In this document: positions 24,301-33,022 of the stretch, piece by piece
How positions within the stretch are numbered: the first letter of the stretch is position 1
Layout: each line of letters starts with the position of its first letter
Assembly: GCF_002954775.1 (NCBI RefSeq)
Contig: NZ_PJME01000059.1
Span: 1-52,054, forward strand
Length of the DNA: 52,054 bases
Direction: 5' to 3'
DNA from: Streptomyces geranii
GTDB lineage: Bacteria > Actinomycetota > Actinomycetes > Streptomycetales > Streptomycetaceae
The notes under the pieces: generated by a model
Databases searched by the model: none
What the model saw: the letters and a program-made list of their open reading frames with translations, nothing else
What the model was told of the DNA's origin: nothing
Translations under genes and position numbers: made by a program

Positions 24301-26538
24301 TCACCGCCCGCGTACCGGCCTGATCGACTCCAGCGTCGGTACGACCGGCACGATCGTCCCGTCGGCCGCGAACCGCATGCGGTCGATGGTGGTCTCCCGG
24401 TGCATACCGTCACCGCCCGCCTTCCCGGGGCCGTTGAGGGCGAACCGGTGGTACACCATGTACCAGTCGTCGGTGCCGGGCACGTTCACCACGGAGTGGT
24501 GGCCGGTGGCCAGGATGCCGAGGTCGGGGCGCTTGGACAGGATCGTCCCCCGCTTGGTCCACGGGCCGAGCGGGGACGGTCCGGTCGCGTAGGCGACGTG
24601 GTAGTTCTCGCTGCGGGTGTCGTCCTCGGACCACGTGAAGTAGTACGTCCCCTGCCGCTTCACCACGAAGGAGCCCTCGCGGAAGTTGTCCGGGGTGATG
24701 TCCCGCACCTCCGCCGGGTCGAACGACACCATGTCGTCGTTCAGCGGCACGACGTAACCGTGCCCGTTGCCCCAGTAGAGATACGCCTGTCCGTCGTCGT
24801 CCGTGAACACCGCCGGGTCGATCATCTGGCCGCTCAACTGCCCCTTCGCCACAAGGGGTTCGCCCAGCGCGTCCTTGAACGGGCCCGCCGGTGAGTCGGC
24901 CACCGCGACCCCGATCGCCTGCTCGGCGCAGAAGTAGAAGTAGTACTTGCCGTTCCGTTCGGCGATCGCCGGCGCCCACGCGTTCTTGTCCGCCCAGGAC
25001 ACATCGGGACCCAGGTCCAGGATCACGCCGTGGTCGGTCCAGTGGACCAGGTCCTTCGACGAGAACGCCTTGAACCGCGTGCCGCTCCAGCCCTGGAAGC
25101 CGTCGGTGGTCGGGTAGATCCAGTAACGCCCGTCCAGGTACTGGACATCGGGATCGGCGTACAGCCCCGGCAGCACCGGACTCCGGGTGGGTACGGCCTC
25201 CACCGTCCAGGTGCGGCGCGTCCCGTCGGCCGCCGTCACCGTGTACTTCTGCGGCTTGCGGAAGTCCCTCCGGGTCCCGGACGCGGGGCTCACCTTCGCC
25301 CCTTCCCCGACCCACAACCTCGGTGCCAGCCGCGAGAGTTCGGCATCGGGCCGCATCGGCAGCACGACCTTGGCGGCGGCCTCAGTGACGACGGCGTACC
25401 CCTTCTGCCCACTGGCCGTGGCGTCCACGACGGACGTCGGCGTCTGCGGATAGGCGGCCAGCAGCCGGTCGTACTCCGCCTGCGTCACCGGCATGACCGT
25501 GCCGTGCCGGGGGCTGGCGGGCAACTGGTAGTCGGCGGACATCGTCCACCGGCCCGAGTCGAGGTCGGTGGTCTCGAAGGGGACGTACCCGCGACCGCCG
25601 TACTCGTCGATGAACAGGTACCACTTCTCCTCGGTGTTGGACTTGAACACCGTCGGCCCCTCACCCCGGTCGATCGACCCGCTGCCGACACAGTCGGAGA
25701 CGAAGTCGTACGAGGTGTCGGTGAGCGAGGTCGACTTCTCGGCGGTGATGAACTTCGAGCAGGGGCTGGAGGAGGTCGGGTCCCGCTCGTCCTTCGTGTA
25801 GCGGTAGTAAGTCCCCTTGTGCTTCACGACGGTCGAGTCGATCACCGAGTAGCCCGGGTCGTCCCAGACCTTCGGTTCGCTGAAGGTGCGGAAGTCCTTC
25901 GTCGTCGCGTACAGCATCTTGTTGTACGTCGAGCCGGTGTGGTCCGGGTCGTCGTCGGCGTACAGCTTCGACGCCCAGAAGACGACGTACTCGCCGAGCG
26001 TGTCGTCGTAATAGGCCTCCGGCGCCCAGGTGTTGCCCGCCGAGTCGGGGGAGACCTTCACCAGGCGCTGGTCGGTCCAGTGGACCAGGTCGGTGGACTC
26101 CCAGACCATGACGGACTTGCTGCCGTGCCGCTGGACGTAGTCCCAACTGCCGCTGCTGCTCCGGTACATGCGCAGATCGGTCGCGATCATGTAGAACTTG
26201 TCGCCCTCGGGGGAGCGGATCACGAACGGATCGCGCAGCCCCTTCTCACCGGTGGTGGAGGTGAGGACGGGCTTGCCCGCGTTCAACTCCCGCCAGTGCA
26301 GCGGGTCGTTGCCACGGCTGAGGGCGTAGCGGATCTGCTCGCCGTCGGCCGTGCCCTCGCCGGTGAAGTAGGCGAAGAGGTAACCGGCGTACTTCTGGGC
26401 CGACTTGGGTTCGGACTGCTGCGTCACGGGTGGCGCTCCTGAGGCGGCGGGGCTGGGCGGGGCGGCGAGCAGGGCGAGGAGAAGGGCTGCCAAGAGGATG
26501 AGGGGGTGCAGGAAGGTGCGGGCGAGGTGGGGGCGCAT
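24301..26538 (-). CDS. Secreted tandem-domain GH43 glycosidase
   Basis: 745 residues with a hydrophobic signal peptide (about 1-33, L-A-L-L-A-A-P-P-S-P-A-A). Domain 1 (about 50-370) is GH43-like, with L-R-D-P-F-V-I, T-W-A-P-E-A-Y-Y-D and G-E-G-P-T-V-F. An Ig-like linker (about 375-460) contains V-S-P-A-S-G-T. Domain 2 (about 465-735) is a second complete GH43 propeller with Y-A-D-P-D-V-Q-Y, M-I-D-P-A-V-F, E-G-S-F-V-V and G-H-H-S-V-V. Likely substrates are arabinan side chains of rhamnogalacturonan I. The ATG at 26538 has AGGATG before it; extending upstream adds no signal-like sequence. It is divergent from the second PL9 gene. Confidence 0.9.
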   Translation of the reverse strand: MRPHLARTFLHPLILLAALLLALLAAPPSPAASGAPPVTQQSEPKSAQKYAGYLFAYFTGEGTADGEQIRYALSRGNDPLHWRELNAGKPVLTSTTGEKGLRDPFVIRSPEGDKFYMIATDLRMYRSSSGSWDYVQRHGSKSVMVWESTDLVHWTDQRLVKVSPDSAGNTWAPEAYYDDTLGEYVVFWASKLYADDDPDHTGSTYNKMLYATTKDFRTFSEPKVWDDPGYSVIDSTVVKHKGTYYRYTKDERDPTSSSPCSKFITAEKSTSLTDTSYDFVSDCVGSGSIDRGEGPTVFKSNTEEKWYLFIDEYGGRGYVPFETTDLDSGRWTMSADYQLPASPRHGTVMPVTQAEYDRLLAAYPQTPTSVVDATASGQKGYAVVTEAAAKVVLPMRPDAELSRLAPRLWVGEGAKVSPASGTRRDFRKPQKYTVTAADGTRRTWTVEAVPTRSPVLPGLYADPDVQYLDGRYWIYPTTDGFQGWSGTRFKAFSSKDLVHWTDHGVILDLGPDVSWADKNAWAPAIAERNGKYYFYFCAEQAIGVAVADSPAGPFKDALGEPLVAKGQLSGQMIDPAVFTDDDGQAYLYWGNGHGYVVPLNDDMVSFDPAEVRDITPDNFREGSFVVKRQGTYYFTWSEDDTRSENYHVAYATGPSPLGPWTKRGTILSKRPDLGILATGHHSVVNVPGTDDWYMVYHRFALNGPGKAGGDGMHRETTIDRMRFAADGTIVPVVPTLESIRPVRGR

Positions 26539-26639
26539 GACACATCCTGTGGGAGTCTGATGGATTCTGTTGAGTGATCGTCCTCGGAGTCTCACCAGCG
26601 CGGGACAGCGAGTCAATCGGTGTGTACGGGGCCGGTGGT

Positions 26640-26654
26640 ATCGAAAGTTTCGAT
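26640..26654. promoter_or_regulatory. 15-bp palindrome ATCGAAAGTTTCGAT in a divergent promoter region
   Basis: A perfect dyad around a central G lies between the GH43 (minus, starts 26538) and PL9 (plus, starts 26784) genes, with an extra half-site CTTTCG at 26657-26662. GAAANTTTC dyads are known as operators of LacI-type regulators of plant-polymer genes in streptomycetes. Joint control of both genes is the natural inference. Confidence 0.6.
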
Positions 26655-26783
26655 CGCTTTCGCAGGGACCACGGCAACTCTTTTCAGCCGGGCGGCAACA
26701 GGACAGCAGAGCCGGGTTGCGGTCCCACCTCATCGGGGCCGCAGCCCGGCTTGCGTCCCCGACTCCGAGGAGAGGAACATCCC

Positions 26784-27938
26784 GTGCGCATCGGCACCGG
26801 TCGTCACCGCAGAACCCGCACCCTCTCCATCGCCGCCGCGGTGGCCCTCGCCTCCGGTGCGGGCGGCGTCTGCCTCGGCCTCTCGACCGATGGCGCCAGC
26901 GCAGCCACCACCACGGTCACCGTTTCCAGCACCGCCCAGCTGGAGACCGCGGTGAAGAACGCCGCCGCCGGTACGGTCATCCAGGTGCGCGCGGGCACGT
27001 ACTACCCGACGACGACCCTCAAGTCGACGGCGAACGGCACGAGTTCGGCGCGGATCACGCTGCAGGCGTACGGCGGCGAGAAGGTGCGGATCGACGGTTC
27101 CAAGCTGCCGGCCGGTTCCTGGCTGGCCGGGATCTACGGCGACTACTGGACCGTCCAGAACCTCACCTTCCGGAACTCCCCGGCCCAGGGCTTCGTCGTC
27201 ACCTCGTCGGTCGGCGGGATCTTCAGGAACCTGGTCACCGCGAGCAACGGCGACTCCGGCTTCACCCTGCGCGGCGACGGCACGACCGACAACCTCGTGC
27301 AGAACCTGGACAGTTACCTCAACTACGACGCCGCGGGCCACGGCCAGAACGCCGACGGCCTCGCCATCAAGTTCGGCTCCGGGACGGGCAACAGGATCAC
27401 CGGCGCGCGTCTCTACAACAACGCGGATGACGGGGTCGACCTCTGGCAGTACTCCAGCTCCGTCACCATCGACCACACCTGGGCCTTCGGCAACGGCAGG
27501 AACCGCTGGAACGACACCGCCTTCGAGGGCAACGGCAACGGCTTCAAGCTGGGCGGGGGAGGCGCCTCGGTCGCCCACGTCGTCAACAACAACGCGGCCT
27601 GGGACAACAACCTCCACGGCTTCACGGAGAACTCCAACACGGGCGCGATCCTCCTCAACCGCAACACCGCCTACTCCAACGCCCAGAGCGGCTTCTACTT
27701 CGCCACGGGCAAGGCGCGGTTGGCGCGGAACCTCGCGGTGGGCAACAAGAACGGCCTGTCCAAGCTGGGCTCGTCGACCGTGTCGGCCGCCAACAACTGG
27801 GACAGCGGCATCGTGACCCCGGCACTGAAGTCGACGGACGCGACGGCGGCTTACGGCGCCCGTCAGTCGAACGGCTCGCTGCCGGCGACCACTTTCCTGA
27901 CGGTCGGCTCCACGGCCATCGGCTCGACCATGAACTGA
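26784..27938 (+). CDS. Secreted pectate lyase, PL9 family (second copy)
   Basis: 384 residues from a GTG with GAGGAGAGG 8-16 bases upstream. A basic signal start (R-I-G-T-G-R-H-R-R) leads to a hydrophobic core ending G-A-S-A-A. PL9 motifs repeat those of the 22251 gene: G-T-V-I-Q-V-R-A-G-T-Y-Y, A-D-G-L-A-I-K-F-G-S-G-T-G-N, N-A-D-D-G-V-D-L-W and G-N-G-F-K-L-G-G. The two share the C-terminal I-G-S-T-M-N. The differences are spread throughout, so this is an old duplication, not a recent one. It is followed by a strong bidirectional terminator. Confidence 0.92.
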   Translation: MRIGTGRHRRTRTLSIAAAVALASGAGGVCLGLSTDGASAATTTVTVSSTAQLETAVKNAAAGTVIQVRAGTYYPTTTLKSTANGTSSARITLQAYGGEKVRIDGSKLPAGSWLAGIYGDYWTVQNLTFRNSPAQGFVVTSSVGGIFRNLVTASNGDSGFTLRGDGTTDNLVQNLDSYLNYDAAGHGQNADGLAIKFGSGTGNRITGARLYNNADDGVDLWQYSSSVTIDHTWAFGNGRNRWNDTAFEGNGNGFKLGGGGASVAHVVNNNAAWDNNLHGFTENSNTGAILLNRNTAYSNAQSGFYFATGKARLARNLAVGNKNGLSKLGSSTVSAANNWDSGIVTPALKSTDATAAYGARQSNGSLPATTFLTVGSTAIGSTMN

Positions 27939-27957
27939 CGTACGGGCAAAGACAAAC

Positions 27958-27989
27958 GAGCCCCCGCCGGTCGTCACCGGCGGGGGCTC
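27958..27989. terminator. Bidirectional hairpin terminator between PL9 and PL4 genes
   Basis: GAGCCCCCGCCGGT, a CGTC loop and ACCGGCGGGGGCTC form a perfect 14-bp stem. It lies 19 bp after the PL9 stop and 20 bp before the convergent PL4 stop. Purine/A-rich flank on the left and TCTCT on the right suit termination from both directions. Confidence 0.85.
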
Positions 27990-28009
27990 TCTGACTGGCC
28001 GAGGGGGGC

Positions 28010-29692
28010 TCAGGCCAGCAGCTCCAGACAGTCGAACGAGGTGCCCGGGCTGAGGAACGCCGTGCCGCTCGAACCACTGACGATGTTGATCTTCAGGATG
28101 TTGTACTGACTCACATCCGTCCGCCACGCACTACTAGGGACGCTGAATGTGAACGAACGGTTGTTCCCCCGATAGGAACCCGTGGTGAGAGAGCGCGTCG
28201 AGGGCTGCGCGGGTGCCGAGGGGATGGCGGACACCCACTCGTTCACCGTGACACGCGGACGCCCGTTCGAGAAGGCGTCCGTCACGCCGATACGCAGGGT
28301 GTGCGCGGCTGCGGCCTGGGCGGCCGTCAGCTTGAAGTACACGAGGATGCCGTCGTTGACCCCGCTCCACATGTACGCCGGGAACGAGGCTCCCTCCGAA
28401 CCGCCGCCGATCGTGACGTTCCCCGTCCACTTCGCCGCCCGCGCGTCGGACGGATGCGCGTACGTCATCAGCTCGGCGTTCTTGAACCCGCCGGGCGTAC
28501 CGTCCCAGTCCCCGAGCCGCCAGATCGTCTTCGCGGTGGACGGGTCCCCGGTCACGGTGATGCTGTTCAGCGCGGTCGCACCGCCCGCCTTCACGGTCAC
28601 CGACCGCGTGTGCACGGCCAGTTCGCCCTTGTACACGGTCAGCGTGTACGTCCCCGGCAGCATCCCCTTGCAGGAGAACGCGCCGGACCCGGCCGCCGCC
28701 CTCGTCCAGTACTGCGCGTCGGCGTTCGCGAAGCCCACGGTGTACGGGTGCTTCGCGTCCATCCCCTTGATGCCGACGCCGGCCACCTTGCCGCGCCCGG
28801 CCGCCCCCACCCAGCCCGTGATGCCGAGCCCGTCCACCCAGGAGGTGTCCAGCCTGGCGGCGGCGAGGGAGGCCGAGGGGGCGCCGCCGTCCGTGAACGC
28901 CAGGACGTACGGACCCTGCAAGCCGAAACGTTCCGCCTCGGTCTGGGCCTGGTTGTAGTGCAGGATCTCGTACAGCCCCGCGCCCTTGTCGTTCGAGTGG
29001 CGCAGCAGTGAGCGGTAGAAGGGGCCGCCGGACGCCTTCTCGTGGTTTGAGCGGACGATCCACAGGCCGACCGAGCCGGTGGTGAAGCCGATGTGGTCGT
29101 AGTCGATGACCCGCTTGCCCGAGTAGTGCTTGGAGTGCGTGGTGCCGTCCGCGCGCCGCCAGACATCCCCGGCCTCGATGACCTTGTCGGAGGCCTCGAT
29201 CCAGGAGTCCGAACCCTCGTTCGGGAACAGCCCCGGCTTGAGGCGGACGAGGAAACGGGTCGCCGTGAAGGAGGCGTCCGCCTTGTCCGTCCACAGGTAG
29301 ACGTTGTTCTGGCCGCTGCGCGCCGCGTACCACTGGGTGATCGCGCCGTGCACGACCTTGACCAGGATCGTCGACCCGGACTGCCTGACCGTCACCGTGG
29401 ACGCGCCGAGCCCCGACTCGACGTGCGAGTGCCTGCCGCCGTACCCCTCGTACTCCTTGCCCCGGTAGACCAGCGAGGTGAGGTCGCCGGTCGACTTGGA
29501 GACCTTGAAGACGAGCGCTGCTCCGGTATTGATCACGAAGTTCGTGCCGTCGTCGGTGTGGCCGAAAGTCGCCGCCGAGGCGGAGGACAGTAGTCCACCG
29601 CCGACCGCCGCCGCCGCGCCCGTACCGACCACGCCGACCGCGGAAGCGGCCAGCAGCCTGCGGCGACCGATGTTTCTCCTGTGCGTGCTCAA
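28010..29692 (-). CDS. Secreted rhamnogalacturonan lyase, PL4 family
   Basis: 560 residues. The N-terminus G-R-R-R-L-L-A-A-S is a Tat-type signal with cleavage near S-A-S-A-A. The N-terminal catalytic beta-sandwich (about 42-290) has S-N-H-E-K-A-S-G-G-P-F-Y-R-S-L, the PL4 (S/N)xExxSGGP block. A fibronectin-III-like middle domain (about 295-380, G-T-Y-T-L-T-V-Y-K-G-E) and a C-terminal galactose-binding-like domain (about 390-560) complete the three-domain layout. It cuts the rhamnogalacturonan I backbone by beta-elimination. It closes the pectin island and is convergent with the second PL9 gene. Confidence 0.92.
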   Translation of the reverse strand: MSTHRRNIGRRRLLAASAVGVVGTGAAAAVGGGLLSSASAATFGHTDDGTNFVINTGAALVFKVSKSTGDLTSLVYRGKEYEGYGGRHSHVESGLGASTVTVRQSGSTILVKVVHGAITQWYAARSGQNNVYLWTDKADASFTATRFLVRLKPGLFPNEGSDSWIEASDKVIEAGDVWRRADGTTHSKHYSGKRVIDYDHIGFTTGSVGLWIVRSNHEKASGGPFYRSLLRHSNDKGAGLYEILHYNQAQTEAERFGLQGPYVLAFTDGGAPSASLAAARLDTSWVDGLGITGWVGAAGRGKVAGVGIKGMDAKHPYTVGFANADAQYWTRAAAGSGAFSCKGMLPGTYTLTVYKGELAVHTRSVTVKAGGATALNSITVTGDPSTAKTIWRLGDWDGTPGGFKNAELMTYAHPSDARAAKWTGNVTIGGGSEGASFPAYMWSGVNDGILVYFKLTAAQAAAAHTLRIGVTDAFSNGRPRVTVNEWVSAIPSAPAQPSTRSLTTGSYRGNNRSFTFSVPSSAWRTDVSQYNILKINIVSGSSGTAFLSPGTSFDCLELLA

Positions 29693-29779
29693 GACTGCCG
29701 ACTCCGTCGTACTTGAAGGCTCACTTACGTGTACGCGATGTCAGATGGCGAGAACTCGCTGAAGGTTCCCTCCGCGCCG

Positions 29780-29812
29780 CTCCCCGGGTGGTGGGGAGAC
29801 GCGTACGTCTCC
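29780..29812 (-). terminator. Overlapping hairpins after the sigma/partner operon
   Basis: Two alternative stems overlap: CTCCCC/GGGGAG (29780-29798) and GGAGACG-CGTA-CGTCTCC (29795-29812, perfect 7-bp stem). They lie 68-100 bp after the stop of the SigE-partner gene and about 90 bp before the PL4 start. A terminator for the first or an attenuator/operator for the second are both possible. Confidence 0.4.
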
Positions 29813-29879
29813 TGGTCGCCGCCCGCGCGGAAAGGGTTGCCGGGTCCGAGGAACTTTCTGTCGGGCCGATCCCCGGGCG

Positions 29880-30746
29880 CTACGAGTCGCCCTCGTCATC
29901 GTCGTCCTGACCGGCGAAGTCACCCTTCACTGCGAGCTGCTCGCCCGCCGCCTTCGTCTTCGCCGTCACGGTGTACGAGTCGTCCTTCGCGTCCCGGCCG
30001 CCACGCGTGTGGTCGTACTGGCCCGCGAACACCCACTCGCCCGGCCAGACCGTGTGCCCGTCCTTGAGCACCCAGGTGTAGACCAGGAAGCCGTCCTTCT
30101 CGGCGACCGTCAGCGTGAAGTCGTCCTCCGGAGCCGACCGCCAGGCGCCCGCCGAGGTGACCCCGCCGGTGTCGGCGACCTTCAACTCGACGGTCAGCGC
30201 GGAGAGTTCCTCGGAGGTCTTGATGGTGACGTTGCTCTGCGCCCAGAAGTCGTTGCTGTGCGGATCGACCGAGCCGTCCGACCACAGCGGCCCGTCCTCG
30301 GTGCCCTTCGCGGCCGGTGCCGGAGCCGTGTTCGAGGCCTTGGGCGTCGGGGTGGGCGTCGGCGTCGAAGTCGGCTTCTCGATGGGGGTGTTGTCACCGG
30401 AGGGCTCGGGAGCCGGCTGGATCGGCGCCCGGCTGGTCGCGTCCGGCGACGGGGTCGGCAGCGGCGAGACCGAGACGGTCGGATCGGCCGGGGTCTCGTT
30501 GCTCTTCACCACCGAGGCCAGCGCGTAGCCGCCCATCGCGAGAATCCCGGAGACCGCGGCGGTCGCACCGGCGACCCGCATCCAGCCCAGCAGCGGCGGC
30601 CGGGCCGCCCGGCGCCGGGGGCGCTTCTCCTCGGTGGCGGCGGCCATACCGCGCTCGACCCGCGCGAGGATGCGCGCGCGATCGGGCTCGTACGCCTCGG
30701 CCGTCTCGCGCAGCCCGGCACGCAGCTCGTCGTGCGGCGTCCTCAT
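29880..30746 (-). CDS. Single-pass membrane protein, putative anti-sigma partner of the SigE-family factor
   Basis: 288 residues. A basic cytoplasmic N-terminal part (about 1-55) starts M-R-T-P-H-D-E-L-R. One membrane helix follows at about 58-82 (G-W-M-R-V-A-G-A-T-A-A). Then comes a long Pro/Thr/Ser-rich stalk (about 90-160) and an outer globular domain (about 165-275, W-S-D-G-S-V-D-P-H-S-N). This matches the usual architecture of membrane proteins encoded after SigE-family sigma genes. No zinc HxxxCxxC motif is present, so an anti-sigma role is inferred from gene order and topology. ATGA overlap (30743-30746) couples it to the sigma gene. Confidence 0.75.
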   Translation of the reverse strand: MRTPHDELRAGLRETAEAYEPDRARILARVERGMAAATEEKRPRRRAARPPLLGWMRVAGATAAVSGILAMGGYALASVVKSNETPADPTVSVSPLPTPSPDATSRAPIQPAPEPSGDNTPIEKPTSTPTPTPTPKASNTAPAPAAKGTEDGPLWSDGSVDPHSNDFWAQSNVTIKTSEELSALTVELKVADTGGVTSAGAWRSAPEDDFTLTVAEKDGFLVYTWVLKDGHTVWPGEWVFAGQYDHTRGGRDAKDDSYTVTAKTKAAGEQLAVKGDFAGQDDDDEGDS

Positions 30747-31309
30747 CGGTTCGTTCCTCCCGCTCCGCCAGGGGTACGCACAGGGGTACGCATTCGAAGC
30801 GGGGCCTCGTCGGTGCCAAGGAGCCGCTGCAGTTCGGCCATGCCCTTGGACGTCTGGCTCTTCACCGTACCGACAGTAACGCCCAGCGCGAGAGCGGTGT
30901 CCTTCTCCGAGAGGTCGAAGGCGTGCCGCAGCACCACACAGGCCCGCTTGCGGAACGGCAGCCGCCGCAGGGCCTCTTGGACGTCGACGACGCCGGGTAT
31001 GTCGGGATTCTCCGTCTTCTCCTCGCGCTGCGACCAGAACAGCGTGATCCTCCGGCGCTCCCGGACCGCGCTGCGGATACGGGTCTTGGCCAGGTTGGCG
31101 ACCACACCACGCGCGTACGCCACCGGATGATCGGCCGCGCGTACCCGGTCCCAGCGGTGCCACAGCGCGAGCAGCGCGTCGGCCGCCAGGTCGTCGGCGG
31201 CGTCCGCCTCGCCCGTCAACAGGTGGGCCAGGCGCGCGAGTTCGGCGTAGTGCCGCTCGAAGAAGGCGTGGAACTCGACGGAGGCTGCGTCGTCGACAAC
31301 AGTGCCCAC
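30743..31309 (-). CDS. SigE-family RNA polymerase sigma factor
   Basis: 188 residues. Region 2 occupies about 10-75 (F-F-E-R-H-Y-A-E-L-A-R-L-A-H-L-L, then D-L-A-A-D-A-L-L-A-L-W-H-R-W). Region 4 occupies about 115-168 (L-P-F-R-K-R-A-C-V-V-L-R-H, then L-G-V-T-V-G-T-V-K-S-Q-T-S-K-G). The wording of both regions is that of the actinobacterial SigE-like ECF group. It heads a two-gene operon with the membrane partner and is divergent from the purine permease. A direct link to the pectin genes alongside is unproven. Confidence 0.9.
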   Translation of the reverse strand: MGTVVDDAASVEFHAFFERHYAELARLAHLLTGEADAADDLAADALLALWHRWDRVRAADHPVAYARGVVANLAKTRIRSAVRERRRITLFWSQREEKTENPDIPGVVDVQEALRRLPFRKRACVVLRHAFDLSEKDTALALGVTVGTVKSQTSKGMAELQRLLGTDEAPLRMRTPVRTPGGAGGTNR

Positions 31310-31413
31310 GGGCGACCTCTCCCCCTTAGTCCGCTAGTCCGCGTATACAGCCACTGTGGTGCGCCAGTGAAGAGAAAGTGATCGTTTGGCGCGAGAGCCG
31401 AGAGAGTATCAGG

Positions 31414-31442
31414 CGTGCGTACACCCCTTCGAGGGTCGCACG
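31414..31442. promoter_or_regulatory. Hairpin in the leader of the NCS2 permease gene
   Basis: CGTGCG pairs with CGCACG and an inner ACCC with GGGT around a CTTCGA loop, with a 3-nt bulge (TAC). It lies 110-140 bp upstream of the start at 31555, in the divergent gap with the sigma gene. The sequence lacks the conserved loops of a purine riboswitch. The function is unknown. Confidence 0.4.
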
Positions 31443-31554
31443 ACAGGTCGAGCCCGATTCCGTAACACGGAGAAAACCTGAGAACGGTTCAACACCAGGA
31501 ACAATCCAGCCAGCATCCGCACACAGATCGATCAGGGAACGAGGAGCAACCTCC

Positions 31555-33006
31555 ATGTCCGAACCACAGAAGGTGGCCGACCGCCCGGGCGGCGCGACCC
31601 CCGCGGCGAACAGCGTCGACGGCTTCTTCAAGATCTCCGAGCGGGGATCCACCTTCGCCCGTGAGATACGCGGCGGTTTCGCCACGTTCTTCACGATGGC
31701 CTACATCCTTGTCCTGAACCCCATCATCCTGGGGAGCGCCAAGGACAAGTTCGGGCACCAGCTCGACAGCGTCCAGCTCGTCACCGCCACCGCCCTGGTG
31801 GCCGCGGTGATGACGATCATCATGGGCGTCGGCGGCAACCTCCCGCTCGCCCTCGCCGCGGGCCTCGGCCTCAACGCGGTGGTCGCCTTCCAGATCGCCC
31901 CGCTGATGAGCTGGGACGACGCGATGGGCCTGGTCGTCCTGGAGGGCCTGCTGATCTGCGTCCTGGTGGTGACCGGGCTCAGAGAAGCGATCATGCACGC
32001 GATCCCGGGGCCGCTCAAGGCGGCGATCGGCGTGGGCATCGGCCTGTTCATCGCCTTCATCGGCTTCGTCGACGCCGGTTTCGTCACCCGTATCCCGGAC
32101 GTCGCGAGTACGACGGTCCCGGTCCAGCTCGGCGGCACCGGCACCCTCAGCGGCTGGCCGGTCCTGGTCTTCTGTCTCGGCGTCCTGCTGACCATCGGCC
32201 TCGTCGCGCGCAAGGTGAAGGGCGCGATCCTGATCAGCATCGTCACGATGACGCTCGTCGCGCTGATCATCAACTCGGTCGCCGACATCAAGAGCTGGGG
32301 CCTGACCACCCCGGCCTGGCCCGACAAGGTCGCCGACACCCCCGACTTCGGGCTGCTCGGCAACTTCAGCCTGTTCGGCGCGTTCGGCGAGACCACGGTG
32401 ATCACCGTCGTCCTGCTGATCTTCACCCTGATCCTGTCGGACTTCTTCGACACCATGGGCACGGTCGTCGGCATCACCGCCGAGGCCGGTCTCCTCGACG
32501 AGGACGGCAAGGTCCCCAACCTCGGCCGCGTGCTGCTGATCGACGGCGCGGCGGCGGTGGCGGGCGGCGCCAGCTCCGCGTCGTCGGCGACCGCCTACAT
32601 CGAGTCGGCGGCGGGCGTCGGCGAGGGCGCGCGCACCGGCTTCGCCAACCTGATCACCGGCGGCCTGTTCGCCTGCGCGCTCTTCTTCACCCCGGTCCTG
32701 ACCATCGTCCCGATGCAGGCCGCGGCCCCCGCCCTGGTCGCGGTCGGCTTCCTGATGATGACCCAGGTCAAGCACATCGACTGGGACAAGTACGAGATCG
32801 CCATCCCCGCGTTCCTGACGATCGCGGTGATGCCGTTCACGTACTCGATCACCAACGGCATCGGTGCCGGCTTTGTCGCCTACGTCCTCATCAAGGCGGT
32901 CGTGGGCAAGGCGAAGGAGGTCCACTGGCTCCTGTGGGGCACGAGCGCGCTGTTCCTGATCTACTTCGCGATCGACCCGCTTCAGCAGCTCTTCGGCACG
33001 AAGTAG
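31555..33006 (+). CDS. NCS2-family purine (guanine/hypoxanthine/adenine) permease
   Basis: 483 residues with 12 or more hydrophobic segments. The family blocks are G-G-F-A-T-F-F-T-M-A-Y-I near the N-terminus, G-L-G-L-N-A-V-V-A-F in the third segment, F-I-G-F-V-D-A-G, and D-F-F-D-T-M-G-T-V-V-G-I in the region of the substrate site. These mark the AzgA/PbuG-like branch rather than the xanthine/uracil branch. It is a proton-coupled nucleobase importer. The ATG at 31555 has GAGGAG upstream. It stands alone and ends at a REP-like hairpin. Confidence 0.92.
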   Translation: MSEPQKVADRPGGATPAANSVDGFFKISERGSTFAREIRGGFATFFTMAYILVLNPIILGSAKDKFGHQLDSVQLVTATALVAAVMTIIMGVGGNLPLALAAGLGLNAVVAFQIAPLMSWDDAMGLVVLEGLLICVLVVTGLREAIMHAIPGPLKAAIGVGIGLFIAFIGFVDAGFVTRIPDVASTTVPVQLGGTGTLSGWPVLVFCLGVLLTIGLVARKVKGAILISIVTMTLVALIINSVADIKSWGLTTPAWPDKVADTPDFGLLGNFSLFGAFGETTVITVVLLIFTLILSDFFDTMGTVVGITAEAGLLDEDGKVPNLGRVLLIDGAAAVAGGASSASSATAYIESAAGVGEGARTGFANLITGGLFACALFFTPVLTIVPMQAAAPALVAVGFLMMTQVKHIDWDKYEIAIPAFLTIAVMPFTYSITNGIGAGFVAYVLIKAVVGKAKEVHWLLWGTSALFLIYFAIDPLQQLFGTK

Positions 33007-33022
33007 TCACCGGTGCAGGTGA

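Noticed and set aside
2839..29692. Recent horizontal transfer of the whole pectin island
   Set aside because: No integrase, tRNA end, transposase or shift in base composition is seen; paralogue divergence suggests long residence. A comparison of relatives would be needed to decide.
31414..31442. Purine riboswitch before the NCS2 permease
   Set aside because: Only one hairpin is visible; the three-way junction and conserved loop bases of the purine aptamer are absent.
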